From positions 310,001-374,000 of the forward strand of contig CANUEZ040000209.1 in assembly GCA_948099385.1 (NCBI GenBank): 64,000 nt of DNA, in the 5' to 3' direction. The notes beneath the pieces were generated by a model. The model was given only the letters and a program-made list of their open reading frames with translations, was not told the DNA's origin and did not search any database. Made by a program: the position numbers and the translations under genes. Source of the DNA: Fasciola hepatica (Eukaryota; Platyhelminthes; Trematoda; Plagiorchiida; Fasciolidae). This document shows positions 50,704 through 63,822 of this stretch, piece by piece; the first letter of the stretch is position 1, and each line of letters begins with the position of its first letter.

Positions 50704-50706
50704 TCG
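50634..50706 (+). repeat. Divergent CGTAAA junction, copy 9
   Basis: It has GTGCAATATC, ATGTGTTG, GTTCCACAAAGCGTCGAG, ACCATTATCG and TAAATCCTCGTCG. It closes the 846-bp dimer block at its right edge. Confidence 0.88.
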
Positions 50707-53700
50707 TCGTTTGGGTGTTCGACTGACATTCGTTCACCCCAACCCTTGTTCGTGTCCCCGTGTGGGCTCTGTCCATGTGCAATGCTCATGATTCCCTTAG
50801 CGGATCAAACAGCTGTACAGTGCTTCCATCATTTTCAATGGTCAGTTCAGTGTTCAAGCTGCATGGAGAATCATATTATACAAATCTACTCTGCTACTGC
50901 TCTATTGCATTGTATGAGCAATCTGTGTGGATTGTTCATAAGGTTATGCCTTGGTTTTACTTAGGCCCATAAATAGAGAAGTGATGGAACATAGGATTGG
51001 ATCGGTGTGCGAGAATTTGGTTGTTACCGTTCAAAGCGAAAGCGAAAGCCGAAGCCAATTTGGGTTGTGCTATATCATGTAGTGTATATGTTGAACAAAG
51101 CGTTGAGACCCATATGGGATAGCTTTGTGGTTTCGGTGTTCGACTGACATTCGTTCACCCCAACCCTTGTTCGTGTCCCCGTGTGGGCTCTGTCCATGTG
51201 CAATGCTCATGATTCCCTTAGCGGATCAAACAGCTGTACAGTGCTTCCATAATTTTCAATGGTCAGTTCAGTGTTCAAGCTGCATGGAGAATCATATTAT
51301 ACAAATCTACTCTGCCACTGCTCTATTGCATTGTATGAGCAATCTGTGTGGGGATTGTTCATAAGGGAATGCCTTTGTTTTACGTAGGCCCATAAATAGA
51401 GAAGTGATGGAACATAGGATTGGATCGGTGTGCGAGAATTTGGTTGTTACCGTTCAAAGCGAAAGCGAAAGCCGAAGCCAATTTGGGGATTGTGCTATAT
51501 CATGTATTGTATATGTTGAACAAAGCGTTGAGACCCATATTGGATAGCCTTGTGGTTTGGTTTTCGACTGACATTCGTTCACCCCAACCCTTGTTCGTGT
51601 CTCCGAGTGGGCTTTGTCCATGTGCAATGCTCATGATTCCCTTAGCGGATCAAACAGCTGTACAGTGCTTCCATCATTTTCAATGGTCAGTTCAGTGTTC
51701 AAGCTGCATGGAGAATCATATTATACAAATCTACTCTGCTACTGCTCTATTGCATTGTATGAGCAATCTGTGTGGATTGTTCATAAGGGAATGCCTTGAT
51801 TTTACTTAGGCCCATAAATAGAGAAGTGATGGAACATAGGATTGGATCGGTGTGCGAGAATTTGGTTGTTACCGTTCAAAGCGAAAGCGAAAGCCGAAGC
51901 CAATTTGGGGATTGTGCTATATCATGTAGTGTATATGTTGAACAAAGCGTTGAGACCCATATGGGATAGCCTTGTGATTTCGGTGTTCGACTGACATTCG
52001 TTCACCCCAACCCTTGTTCGTGTCCCCGTGTGGGCTCTGTCCATGTGCAATGCTCATGATTCCCTTAGCGGATCAAACAGCTGTACAGTGCTTCCATAAT
52101 TTTCAATGGTCAGTTCAGTGTTCAAGCTGCATGGAGAATCATATTTTACAAATCTACTCTGCCACTGCTCTATTGCATTGTGTGAGCAATCTGTGTGGAA
52201 TGTTCATAAGGGAAGGCCTTGATTTTACTTAGGCCCATAAATAGAGAAGTGATGGAACATAGGATTGGATCGGTGTGCGAGAATTTGGTTGTTACCGTTA
52301 AAAGCGAAAGCGAAAGCTGAAGCCAGTTTGGGGATTGTGCTATATCATGTATTGTATATGTTGAACAAAGCGTTGAGACCCATATCGGATAGCCTTGTGG
52401 TTTGGGTGTTCGACTGACAATCATTCACCCCAACCCTTTTTCGTGTCCCCGTGTGGGCTCTGTCCATGTGCAATGCTCATGATTCCCTTAGCGGATCAAA
52501 CAGCTGTACAGTGCTTCCATAATTTTCAATGGTCAGTTCAGTGTTCAAGCTGCATGGAGAATCATATTATACAAATCTACTCTGCTACTGCTCTATTGCA
52601 TTGTATCAGCAATCTGTGTGGATTGTTCATAAAGGAATGCCTTGGTTTTACTTAGGCCCATAAATAGAGAAGTGATGGAACATAGGATTGGATCGGTGTG
52701 CGAGAATTTGGTTGTTACCGTTCAAAGCGAAAGCGAAAGCCAAAGCCAATTTGAGGATTGTGCAATATCATGTATTGTATATGTTCCACAAATCGTCGAG
52801 ACCATTATCGTAAATCCTCGTGGTTTGGGTGTTCGACTGACATTCGTTCACCCCAACCCTTGTTCGTGTCCCCGTGTGGGCTCTGTCCATGTGCAATGCT
52901 CATGATTCCCTTAGCGGATCAAACAGCTGTACAGTGCTTCCATAATTTTCAATGGTCAGTTCAGTGTTCAAGCTGCATGGAGAATCATATTATACAAATC
53001 TACTCTGCTACTGCTCTATTGCATTGCATGAGCAATCTGTGTGGATTGTTCATAAGGGAATGCCTTTGTTTTACTTAGGCCCATAAATAGAGAAGTGATG
53101 GAACATAGGATTGGATCGGTGTGCGAGAATTTGGTTGTTACCGTTCAAAGCGAAAGCGAAAGCCGAAGCCAATTAAGGATTGTGCTATATCATGTATTGT
53201 ATATGTTGAACAAAGCGTTGAGACCCATATCGGATAGCCTTGTGATTTCGGTGTTCGACTGACATTCGTTCACCCCAACCCTTGTTCGTGTCCCCGTGTG
53301 GGCTCTGTCCATGTGCAATGCTCATGATTCCCTTAGCGGATCAAAAAGCTGTACAGTGCTTCCATCATTTTCAATGGTCAGTTCAGTGTTCAAGCTGCAT
53401 GGAGAATCATATTATACAAATCTACTCTGCTACTGCTCTATTGCATTGTATGAGCAATCTGTGTGGAATGTTCATAAGGGAATGCCTTGGTTTTACTTAG
53501 GCCCATAAATAGAGAAGTGATGGAACATAGGATTGGATCGGTGTGCGAGAATTTGGTTGTTACCGTTAAAAGCGAAAGCGAAAGCCGAAGCCAGTTTGGG
53601 GATTGTGCTATATCATGTAGTGTATATGTTGAACAAAGTGTTGAGACCCATATGGGATAGCCTTGTGATTTCGGTGTTCGACTGACATTCGTTCACCCCA

Positions 53701-56700
53701 ACCCTTGTTCGTGTCCCCGTGTGGGCTCTGTCCATGTGCAATGCTCATGATTCCCTTAGCGGATCAAACAGCTGTACAGTGGTTCCATAATTTTCAATGG
53801 TCAGTTCAGTGTTCAAGCTGCATGGAGAATCATATTATACAAATCTACTCTGCCACTGCTCTATTGCATTGTGTGAGCAATCTGTGTGGATTGTTCATAA
53901 GGGAATGCCTTGGTTTTACGTAGGCCCATAAATAGAGAAGTGATGGAACATAGGATTGGATCGGTGTGCGAGAATTTGGTTGTTACCGTTCAAAGGGAAA
54001 GCGAAAGCCGAAGCCAGTTTGGGGATTGTGCTATATCATGTATTGTATATGTTGAACAAAGCGTTGAGACCCATATGGGATAGCCTTGTGATTTCGGTGT
54101 TCGACTGACATTCGTTCAAGCCAACCCTTGTTCGTGTCCCCGTGTGGGCTCTGTCCATGTGCAATGCTCATGATTCCCTTAGCGGATCAAACAGCTGTAC
54201 AGTGCTTCCATCATTTTCAATGGTCAGTTCAGTGTTCAAGCTGCATGGAGAATCATATTATACAAATCTACTCTGCTACTGCTCTATGGCATTGTATGAG
54301 CAATCTGTGTGGATTGTTCATAAGGGAATGCCTTGATTTTACTTAGGCCCATAAATAGAGAAGTGATGGAACATAGGATTGGATCGGTGTGCGAGAATTT
54401 GGTTGTTACCGTTCAAAGCGAAAGTGAAAGCCGAAGCCAATTTGGGGATTGTGCTATATCATGTATTGTGTATGTTGAACAAAGCGTTGAGACCCATATC
54501 GGATAGCTTTGTGCTTTGGGTGTTCGACTGACATTCGTTCACCCCAACCCTTGTTCGTGTCCCCGTGTGGGCTCTGTCGATGTGCAATGCTCATGATTCA
54601 CTTAGCGGATCAAACAGCTGTACAGTGCTTCCATCATTTTCAATGGTCAGTTCAGTGTTCAAGCTGCATGGAGAATCATATTATACAAATCTACTCTGCT
54701 ACTGCTCTATGGCATTGTGTGAGCAATCTGTGTGGATTGTTCATAAGGGAATACCTTGGTTTTACTTAGGCCCATAAATAGAGAAGTGATGGAACATAGG
54801 ATTGGATCGGTGTGCGAGAATTTGGTTGTTACCGTTCAAAGCGAAAGCGAAAGCCGAAGCCAATTTGGGGATTGTGCTATATCATGTATTGTATATGTTG
54901 AACAAAGCGTTGAGACCCATATGGGATAGCCTTGTGATTTCGGTGTTCGACTGACATTCGTTCACCCCAACCCTTGTTCGTGTCCCCGTGTGGGCTCTGT
55001 CCATGTGCAATGCTCATGATTCCCTTAGCGGATCAAACAGCTGTACAGTGCTTCCATCATTTTCAATGGTCAGTTCAGTGTTCAAGCTGCATGGAGAATC
55101 CTATTATACAAATCTACTCTGCTACTGCTCTATTGCATTGTATGAGCAATCTGTGTGGATTGTTCATAAGGGAATGCCTTGATTTTACTTAGGCCCATAA
55201 ATAGAGAAGTGATGGAACATAGGATTGGATCGGTGTGCGAGAATTTGGTTGTTACCGTTCAAAGCGAAAGCGAAAGCCGAAGCCAATTTGGGGATTGTGC
55301 TATATCATGTATTGTATATGTTGAACAAAGCGTTGAGACCCATATCGGATAGCTTTGTGATTTCGGTGTTCGACTGACATTCGTTCAAGCCAACCCTTGT
55401 TCGTGTCCCCGTGTGGGCTCTGTCCATGTGCAATGCTCATGATTCCCTTAGCGGATCAAACAGCTGTACAGTGCTTCCATCATTTTCAATGGTCAGTTCA
55501 GTGTTCAAGCTGCATGGAGAATCATATTATACAAATCTACTCTGCTACTGCTCTATTGCATTGTGTGAGCAATCTGTGTGGTGATTGTTCATAAGGGAAT
55601 GCCTTGGTTTTACTTAGGCCCATAAATAGAGAAGTGATGGAACATAGGATTGGATCGGTGTGCGAGAATTTGGTTGTTACCGTTCAAAGCGAAAGCGAAA
55701 GCCGAAGCCAATTTGGGGATTGTGCTATATCATGTATTGTATATGTTGAACAAAGCGTTCAGACCCATATCGGATAGCTTTGTGGTTTGGGTGTTCGACT
55801 GACATTCGTTCACCCCAACCCTTGTTCGTGTCCCCGTGTGGGCTCGGTCCATGTGCAATGCTCATGATTCCCTTAGCGGATCAAACAGCTGTACAGTGCT
55901 TCCATAATTTTCAATGGTCAGTTCAGTGTTCAAGCTGCATGGAGAATCATATTATACAAATCTACTCTGCTACTGCTCTATTGCATTGTATGAGCAATCT
56001 GTGTGGATTGTTCATAAGGGAATGCCTTGGTTTTACTTAGGCCCATAAATACAGAAGTGATGGAACATAGGATTGGATCGGTGTGCGAGAATTTGGTTGT
56101 TACCGTTCAAAGCGAAAGCGAAAGCCGAAGCCAATTTGGGGATTGTGCTATATCATGTATTGTATATGTTGAACAAAGCGTTGAGACCCATATCGGATAG
56201 CCTTGTGATTTCGGTGTTCGACTGACATTCGTTCACCCCAACCCTTGTTCGTGTCCCGTGTGGGCTCTGTCCATGTGCAATGCTCATGATTCCCTTAGCG
56301 GATCAAACAGCTGTACAGTGCTTCCATCATTTTCAATGGTCAGTTCAGTGTTCAAGCTGCATGGAGAATCATATTATACAAATCTACTCTGCTACTGCTC
56401 TATTGCATTGCATGAGCAATCTGTGTGGATTGTTCATAAGGGAATGCCTTGGTTTTACTTAGGCCCATAAATAGAGAAGTGATGGAACATAGGATTGGAT
56501 CGGTGTGCGAGAATTTGGTTGTTACCGTTCAAAGCGAAAGCGAAAGCCGAAGCCAGTTTGGGGATTGTGCTATATCATGTATTGTATATGTTGAACAAAG
56601 CGTTGAGACCCATAAGGGATAGCCTTGTGATTTCCGTGTTCGACTGACATTCGTTCACCCCAACCCTTGTTCGTGTCCCCGTGTGGGCTCTGTCCATGTG

Positions 56701-59700
56701 CAATGCTCATGATTCCCTTAGCGGATCAAACAGCTGTACAGTGCTTCCATCATTTTCAATGGTCAGTTCAGTGTTCAAGCTGCATGGAGAATCATATTAT
56801 ACAAATCTTCTCTGCTACTGCTCTATTGCATTGTATGAGCAATCTGTGTGGATTGTTCATAAGGGAATGCCTTTGTTTTACTTAGGCCCATAAATAGAGA
56901 AGTGATGGAACATAGGATTGGATCGGTGTGCGAGAATTTGGTTGTTACCGTTCAAAGCGAAAGCGAAAGCCGAAGCCAGTTTGGGGATTGTGCTATATCA
57001 TGTATTGTATATGTTGAACAAAGCGTTCAGACCCATATTGGATAGCCTCGTGGTTTGGGTGTTCGACTGACAATCATTCACCCCAACCCTTGTTCGTGTC
57101 CCCGTGAGGGCTCTGTCCATGTGCAATGCTCATGATTCCCTTAGCGGATCAAACAGCTGTACAGTGCTTCCATAATTTTCAATGGTCAGTTCAGTGTTCA
57201 AGCTGCATGGAGAATCATATTATACAAATCTACTCTGCTACTGCTCTATTGCATTGTATGAGCAATCTGTGTGGATTGTTCATAAGGGAATGCCTTGATT
57301 TTACTTAGGCCCATAAATAGAGAAGTGATGGAACATAGGATTGGATCGGTGTGCGAGAATTTGGTTGTTACCGTTCAAAGCGAAAGCGAAAGCCGAAGCC
57401 AGTTTGGGGATTGTGCTATATCATGTATTGTATATGTTGAACAAAGCGTTCAGACCCATATGGGATAGCCTTGTGATTTCGGTGTTCGACTGACATTCGT
57501 TCACCCCAACCCTTGTTCGTGTCCCCGTGTGGGCCCTGTCCATGTGCAATGCTCATGATTCCCTTAGCGGATCAAACAGCTGTACAGTGCTTCCATCATT
57601 TTCAATGGTCAGTTCAGTGTTCAAGCTGCATGGAGAATCATATTATACAAATCTACTCTGCTACTGCTCTATTGCATTGCATGAGCAATCTGTGTGGGGA
57701 TTGCTCATAAGGGAATGCCTTGGTTTTACTTAGGCCCATAAATAGAGAAGTGATGGAACATAGGATTGGATCGGTGTGCGAGAATTTGGTTGTTACCGTT
57801 CAAAGCGAAAGCGAAAGGCGAAGTCAATTTGGGGATTGTGCTATATCATGTAGTGTATATGTTGAACAAAGCGTTGAGACCCATATCGGATAGCCTTGTG
57901 GTTTGGGTGTTCGACAGACAATCATTCACCCCAACCCTTGTTCGTGTCCCCGTGTGGGCTCTGTCCATGTGCAATGCTCATGATTCCCTTAGCGGATCAA
58001 ACAGCTGTACAGTGCTTCCATAATTTTCAATGGTCAGTTCAGTGTTCAAGCTGCATGGAGAATCATATTATACAAATCTACTCTGCTACTGCTCTATTGC
58101 ATTGTATGAGCAATCTGTGTGGATTGTTCATAAGGGAATGCCTTGATTTTACTTAGGCCCATAAATAGAGAAGTGATGGAACATAGGATTGGATCGGTGT
58201 GCGAGAATTTGGTTGGTACCGTTCAAAGCGAAAGCGAAAGCCGAAGCCAGTTTGGGGATTGTGCTATATCATGTAGTGTATATGTTGAACAAAGCGTTCA
58301 GACCCATATCGGATAGCCTTGTGATTTGGGTGTTCGACTGACATTCGTTCACCCCAACCCTTGTTCGTGTCCCCGTGTGGGCTCTGTCCATGTGCAATGC
58401 TCATGATTCCCTTAGCGGATCAAACAGCTGTACAGTGCTTCCATAATTTTCAATGGTCAGTTCAGTGTTCAAGCTGCATGGAGAATCATATTATACAAAT
58501 CTACTCTGCTACTGCTCTATTGCATTGCATGAGCAATCTGTGTGGATTGTTCATAAGGGAATGCCTTTGTTTTACTTAGGCCCATAAATAGAGAAGTGAT
58601 GGAACATAGGATTGGATCGGTGTGCGAGAATTTGGTTGTTACCGTTCAAAGCGAAAGCGAAAGCCGAAGCCAATTTGGGGATTGTGCTATATCATGTATT
58701 GTATATGTTGAACAAAGCGTTCAGACCCATATTGGATAGCCTCGTGGTTTGGGTGTTCGACTGACAATCATTCACCCCAACCCTTGTTCGTGTCCCCGTG
58801 GGGGCTCTGTCCATGTGCAATGCTCATGATTCCCTTAGCGGATCAAACAGCTGTACAGTGCTTCCATAATTTTCAATGGTCAGTTCAGTGTTCAAGCTGC
58901 ATGGAGAATCATATTATACAAATCTACTCTGCTACTGCTCTATTGCATTGTATGAGCAATCTGTGTGGATTGTTCATAAGGGAATGCCTTGATTTTACTT
59001 AGGCCCATAAATAGAGAAGTGATGGAACATAGGATTGGATCGGTGTGCGAGAATTTGGTTGTTACCGTTCAAAGCGAAAGCGAAAGCCGAAGCCAATTTG
59101 GGGATTGTGCTATATCATGTATTGTATATGTTGAACAAAGCGTTCAGACCCATATCGGATAGCCTTGTGGTTTGGGTGTTCGACTGACATTCGTTCACCC
59201 CAACCCTTGTTCGTGTCCCGTGTGGGCTCTGTCCATGTGCAATGCTCATGATTCCCTTAGCGGATCAAACAGCTGTACAGTGCTTCCATCATTTTCAATG
59301 GTCAGTTCAGTGTTCAAGCTGCATGGAGAATCATATTATACAAATCTACTCTGCTACTGCTCTATTGCATTGTGTGAGCAATCTGTGTGGGGATTGTTCA
59401 TAAGGGAATGCCTTGGTTTTACTTAGGCCCATAAATAGAGAAGTGATGGAACATAGGATTGGATCGGTGTGCGAAAACTTGGTTGTTACCGTTCAAAGCG
59501 AAAGCGAAAGCCGAAGCCAATTTGGGGATTGTGCTATATCATGTATTGTATATGTTGAACAAAGCGTTGAGACCCATATCGGATAGCTTTGTGGTTTGGG
59601 TGTTCGACTGACATTCGTTCACCCCAACCCTTGTTCGTGTCCCCGTGTGGGCTCGGTCCATGTGCAATGCTCATGATTCCCTTAGCGGATCAAACAGCTG

Positions 59701-62700
59701 TACAGTGCTTCCATCATTTTCAATGGTCAGTTCAGTGTTCAAGCTGCATGGAGAATCATATTATACAAATCTACTCTGCTACTGCTCTATTGCATTGTAT
59801 GAGCAATCTGTGTGGATTGTTCATAAGGGAATGCCCTGATTTTAATTAGGCCCATAAATAGAGAAGTGATGGAACATAGGATTGGATCGGTGTGCGAGAA
59901 TTTGGTTGTTACCGTTCAAAGCGAAAGCGAAAGCCGAAGCCAATTTGAGGATTGTGCTATATCATGTATTGTATATGTTGAACAAAGCGTTCAGACCCAT
60001 ATCGGATAGCCTTGTGATTTCGGTGTTCGACTGACATTCGTTCACCCCAACCCTTGTTCGTGTCCCCGTGTGGGCTCTGTCCATGTGCAATGCTCATGAT
60101 TCCCTTAGCGGATCAAACAGCTGTACAGTGCTTCCATCATTTTCAATGGTCAGTTCAGTGTTCAAGCTGCATGGAGAATCATATTATACAAATCTACTCT
60201 GCTACTGCTCTATTGCATTGCATGAGCAATCTGTGTGGGGATTGCTCATAAGGGAATGCCTTTGTTTTACTTAGGCCCATAAATAGAGAAGTGATGGAAC
60301 ATAGGATTGGATCGGTGTGCGAGAATTTGGTTGTTACCTTTAAAAGCGAAAGCGAAAGGCGAAGCCAATTTGGGGATTGTGCTATATCATGTATTGTATA
60401 TGTTGAACAAAGCGTTCAGACCCATATCGGATAGCCTTGTGGTTTGGGTGTTCGACTGACATTCGTTCACCCCAACCCTTGTTCGTGTCCCCGTGTGGGC
60501 TCTGTCCATGTGCAATGCTCATGATTCCCTTAGCGGATCAAACAGCTGTACAGTGCTTCCATAATTTTCAATGGTCAGTTCCGTGTTCAAGCTGCATGGA
60601 GAATCATATTATACAAATATACTCTGCCACTGCTTTATTGCATTGTATGAGCAATCTGTGTGGATTGTTCATAAGGGAATGCCTTGATTTTACTTAGGCC
60701 CATAAATAGAGAAGTGATGGAACATAGGATTGGATCGGTGTGCGAGAATTTGGTTGTTACCGTTCAAAGCGAAAGCGAAAGCCGAAGCCAATTTGGGGAT
60801 TGTGCTATATCATGTATTGTATATGTTGAACAAAGCGTTGAGACCCATATCGGATAGCTTTGTGGTTCGGGTGTTCGACTGACATTCGTTCACCCCAACC
60901 CTTGTTCGTGTCCCCGTGTGGGCTCTGTCCATGTGCAATGCTCATGATTCCCTTAGCGGATCAAACAGCTGTACAGTGCTTCCATAATTTTCAATGGTCA
61001 GTTCAGTGTTCAAGCTGCATGGAGAATCATATTATACAAATCTACTCTGCTACTGCTCTATTACATTGTATGAGCAATCTGTGTGGATTGTTCATAAGGG
61101 AATGCCTTGATTTTACTTAGGCCCATAAATAGAGAAGTGATGGAACATAGGATTGGATCGGTGTGCGAGAATTTGGTTGTTACCGTTCAAAGCGAAAGCG
61201 AAAGCCGAAGCCAGTTTGGGGATTGTGCTATATCATGTAGTGTATATGTTGAACAAAGCGTTGAGACCCATATGGGATAGCCTTGTGATTTCGGTGTTCT
61301 ACTGACATTCGTTCACCCCAACCCTTGTTCGTGTCCCCGTGTGGGCTCTGTCCATGTGCAATGCTCATGATTCCCTTAGCGGATCAAACAGCTGTACAGT
61401 GCTTCCATAATTTTCAATGGTCAGTTCAGTGTTCAAGCTGCATGGAGAATCATATTATACAAATCTACTCTGCTACTGCTCTATTGCATTGTATGAGCAA
61501 TCTGTGTGGATTGTTCATAAGGGAATGCCTTGGTTTTACTTAGGCCCATAAATAGAGAAGTGATGGAACATAGGATTGGATCGGTGTGCGAGAATTTGGT
61601 TGTTACCGTTCAAAGCGAAAGCGAAAGCCGAAGCCAATTTGGGGATTGTGCCATATCATGTATTGTATATGTTGAACAAAGCGTTCAGACCCATATTGGA
61701 TAGCCTCGTGGTTTGGGTGTTCGACTGACATTCGTTCACCCCAACCCTTGTTCGTGTCCCCGTGTGGGCTCTGTCCATGTGCAATGCTCATGATTCCCTT
61801 AGCGGATCAAACAGCTGTACAGTGCTTCCATAATTTTCAATGGTCAGTTCAGTGTTCAAGCTGCATGGAAAATCATATTATACAAATCTACTCTGCTACT
61901 GCTCTATTGCATTGTATGAGCAATCTGTGCAGATTGTTCATAAGGGAATGCCTTTGTTTTACTTAGGCCCATAAATAGAGAAGTGATGGAACATAGGATT
62001 GGATCGGTGTGCGAGAATTTGGTTGTTACCGTTCAAAGCGAAAGCGAAAGGCGAAGTCAATTTGGGGATTGTGCTATATTATGTGGTGTATATGTTGAAC
62101 AAAGCGTTCAGACCCATATCGGATAGCCTTGTGGTTTGGGTGTTCGACTGACATTCGTTCACCCCAACCCTTGTTCGTGTCCCCGTGTGGGCTCTGTCCA
62201 TGTGCAATGCTCATGATTCCCTTAGCGGATCAAACAGCTGTACAGTGCTTCCATCATTTTCAATGGTCAGTTCAGTGTTCAAGCTGCATGGAGAATCATA
62301 TTATACAAATCTACTCTGCTACTGCTCCGTTGCATTGTATGAGCAATCTGTGTGGATTGTTCATAAGGGAATGCCTTGATTTTACTTAGGCCCATAAATA
62401 GAGAAGTGATGGAACATAGGATTGGATCGGTGTGCGAGAATTTGGTTGTTACCGTTCAAAGCGAAAGCGAAAGCCGAAGCCAATTTGGGGATTGTGCTAT
62501 ATCATGTATTGTATATGTTGAACAAAGCGTTGAGACCCATATCGGATAGCTTTGTGGTTCGGGTGTTCGACTGACATTCGTTCACCCCAACCCTCGTTCG
62601 TGTCCCGTGTGGGCTCTGTCCATGTGCAATGCTCATGATTCCCTTAGCGGATCAAACAGCTGTACAGTGCTTCCATCATTTTCAATGGTCAGTTCAGTGT

Positions 62701-63819
62701 TCAAGCTGCATGGAGAATCATATTATACAAATCTACTCTGCTACTGCTCCGTTGCATTGTATGAGAAATCTGTGTGGATTGTTCATAAGGGAATGCCTTG
62801 GTTTTAATTAGGCCCATAAATAGAGAAGTGATGGAACATAGGATTGGATCGGTGTGCGAGAATTTGGTTGTTACCGTTCAAAGCGAAAGCGAAAGCCGAA
62901 GCCAATTTGGGGATTGTGCTATATCATGTATTGTATATGTTGAACAAAGCGTTGATACCCATATTGGATAGCCTTGTGGTTTTGGTGTTCGACTGACAAT
63001 CATTCACCCCAACCCTTGTTCGTGTCCTCGTGGGGGCTCTGTCCATGTGCAATGCTCATGATTCCCTTAGCGGATCAAACAGCTGTACAGTGCTTCCATA
63101 ATTTTCAATGGTCAGTTCAGTGTTCAAGCTGCATGGAGAATCATATTATACAAATCTACTCTGCTACTGCTATATTGCATTGTATGAGCAATCTGTGTAG
63201 ATTGTTCATAAAGGAATGCCTTGATTTTACTTAGGCCCATAAATAGAGAAGTGATGGAACATAGGATTGGATCGGTGTGCGAGAATTTGGTTGTTACCGT
63301 TCAAAGCGAAAGCGAAAGCCGAAGCCAATTTGGGGATTGTGCTATATCATGTATTGTATATGTTGAACAAAGCGTTCAGACCCATATGGGATAGCCTTGT
63401 GGTTTGCGTGTTCGACTGACATTCGTTCACCCCAACCCTTGTTCGTGTCCCCGTGTGGGCTCTGTCCATGTGCAATGCTCATGATTCCCTTAGCGGATCA
63501 AACAGCTGTACAGTGCTTCCATAATTTTCAATGGTCAGTTCAGTGTTCAAGCTGCATGGAGAATCATATTATACAAATCTACTCTGCTACTGCTCTATTA
63601 CATTGTATGAGCAATCTGTGTGGATTGTTCATAAGGGAATGCCTTGGTTTTACTTAGGCCCATAAATAGAGAAGTGATGGAACATAGGATTGGATCGGTG
63701 TGCGAGAATTTGGTTGTTACCGTTCAAAGCGAAAGCGAAAGCCGAAGCCAATTTGGGGATTGTGCCATATCATGTATTGTATATGTTCCACAAAGCGTTG
63801 AGACCCATATCGTAAAGCC
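50704..63819 (+). repeat. Mixed satellite monomers with weak higher-order echoes
   Basis: Monomers start at 50704, 51125, 51550, 51972, 52395, 52818, 53240, 53663, 54086, 54509, 54932, 55355, 55780, 56203, 56625, 57048, 57471, 57896, 58319, 58742, 59165, 59589, 60012, 60437, 60860, 61283, 61706, 62129, 62552, 62974 and 63397. Shared rare markers show partial repetition. TTCAAGCCAACC occurs at 54086 and 55355, 1269 bp apart. GCCTCGTGGTTTGGG with ACAATCATTC occurs at 57048 and 58742, 1694 bp apart. GGGGATTGCTCAT occurs at 57471 and 60012, 2541 bp apart. These correspond to three, four and six monomers. The copy at 50704 is 421 bp because CAATTTGGGTTGTGC lacks two bases. Confidence 0.88.
52748..52820 (+). 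repeat. Divergent CGTAAA junction, copy 10
   Basis: It has CCAATTTGAGG, GTGCAATATC, GTTCCACAAATCGTCGAG, ACCATTATCG and TAAATCCTCGTGG. It is the closest relative of copy 9, 2114 bp away, about five monomers. Confidence 0.88.
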
Positions 63820-63822
63820 TCG
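63750..63822 (+). repeat. Divergent CGTAAA junction, copy 11
   Basis: It combines GTGCCATATC of copies 1-2 with GTTCCACAAAGCG of copy 3, then CGTAAAGCCTCG. This mix suggests exchange between the two subgroups. Confidence 0.88.
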
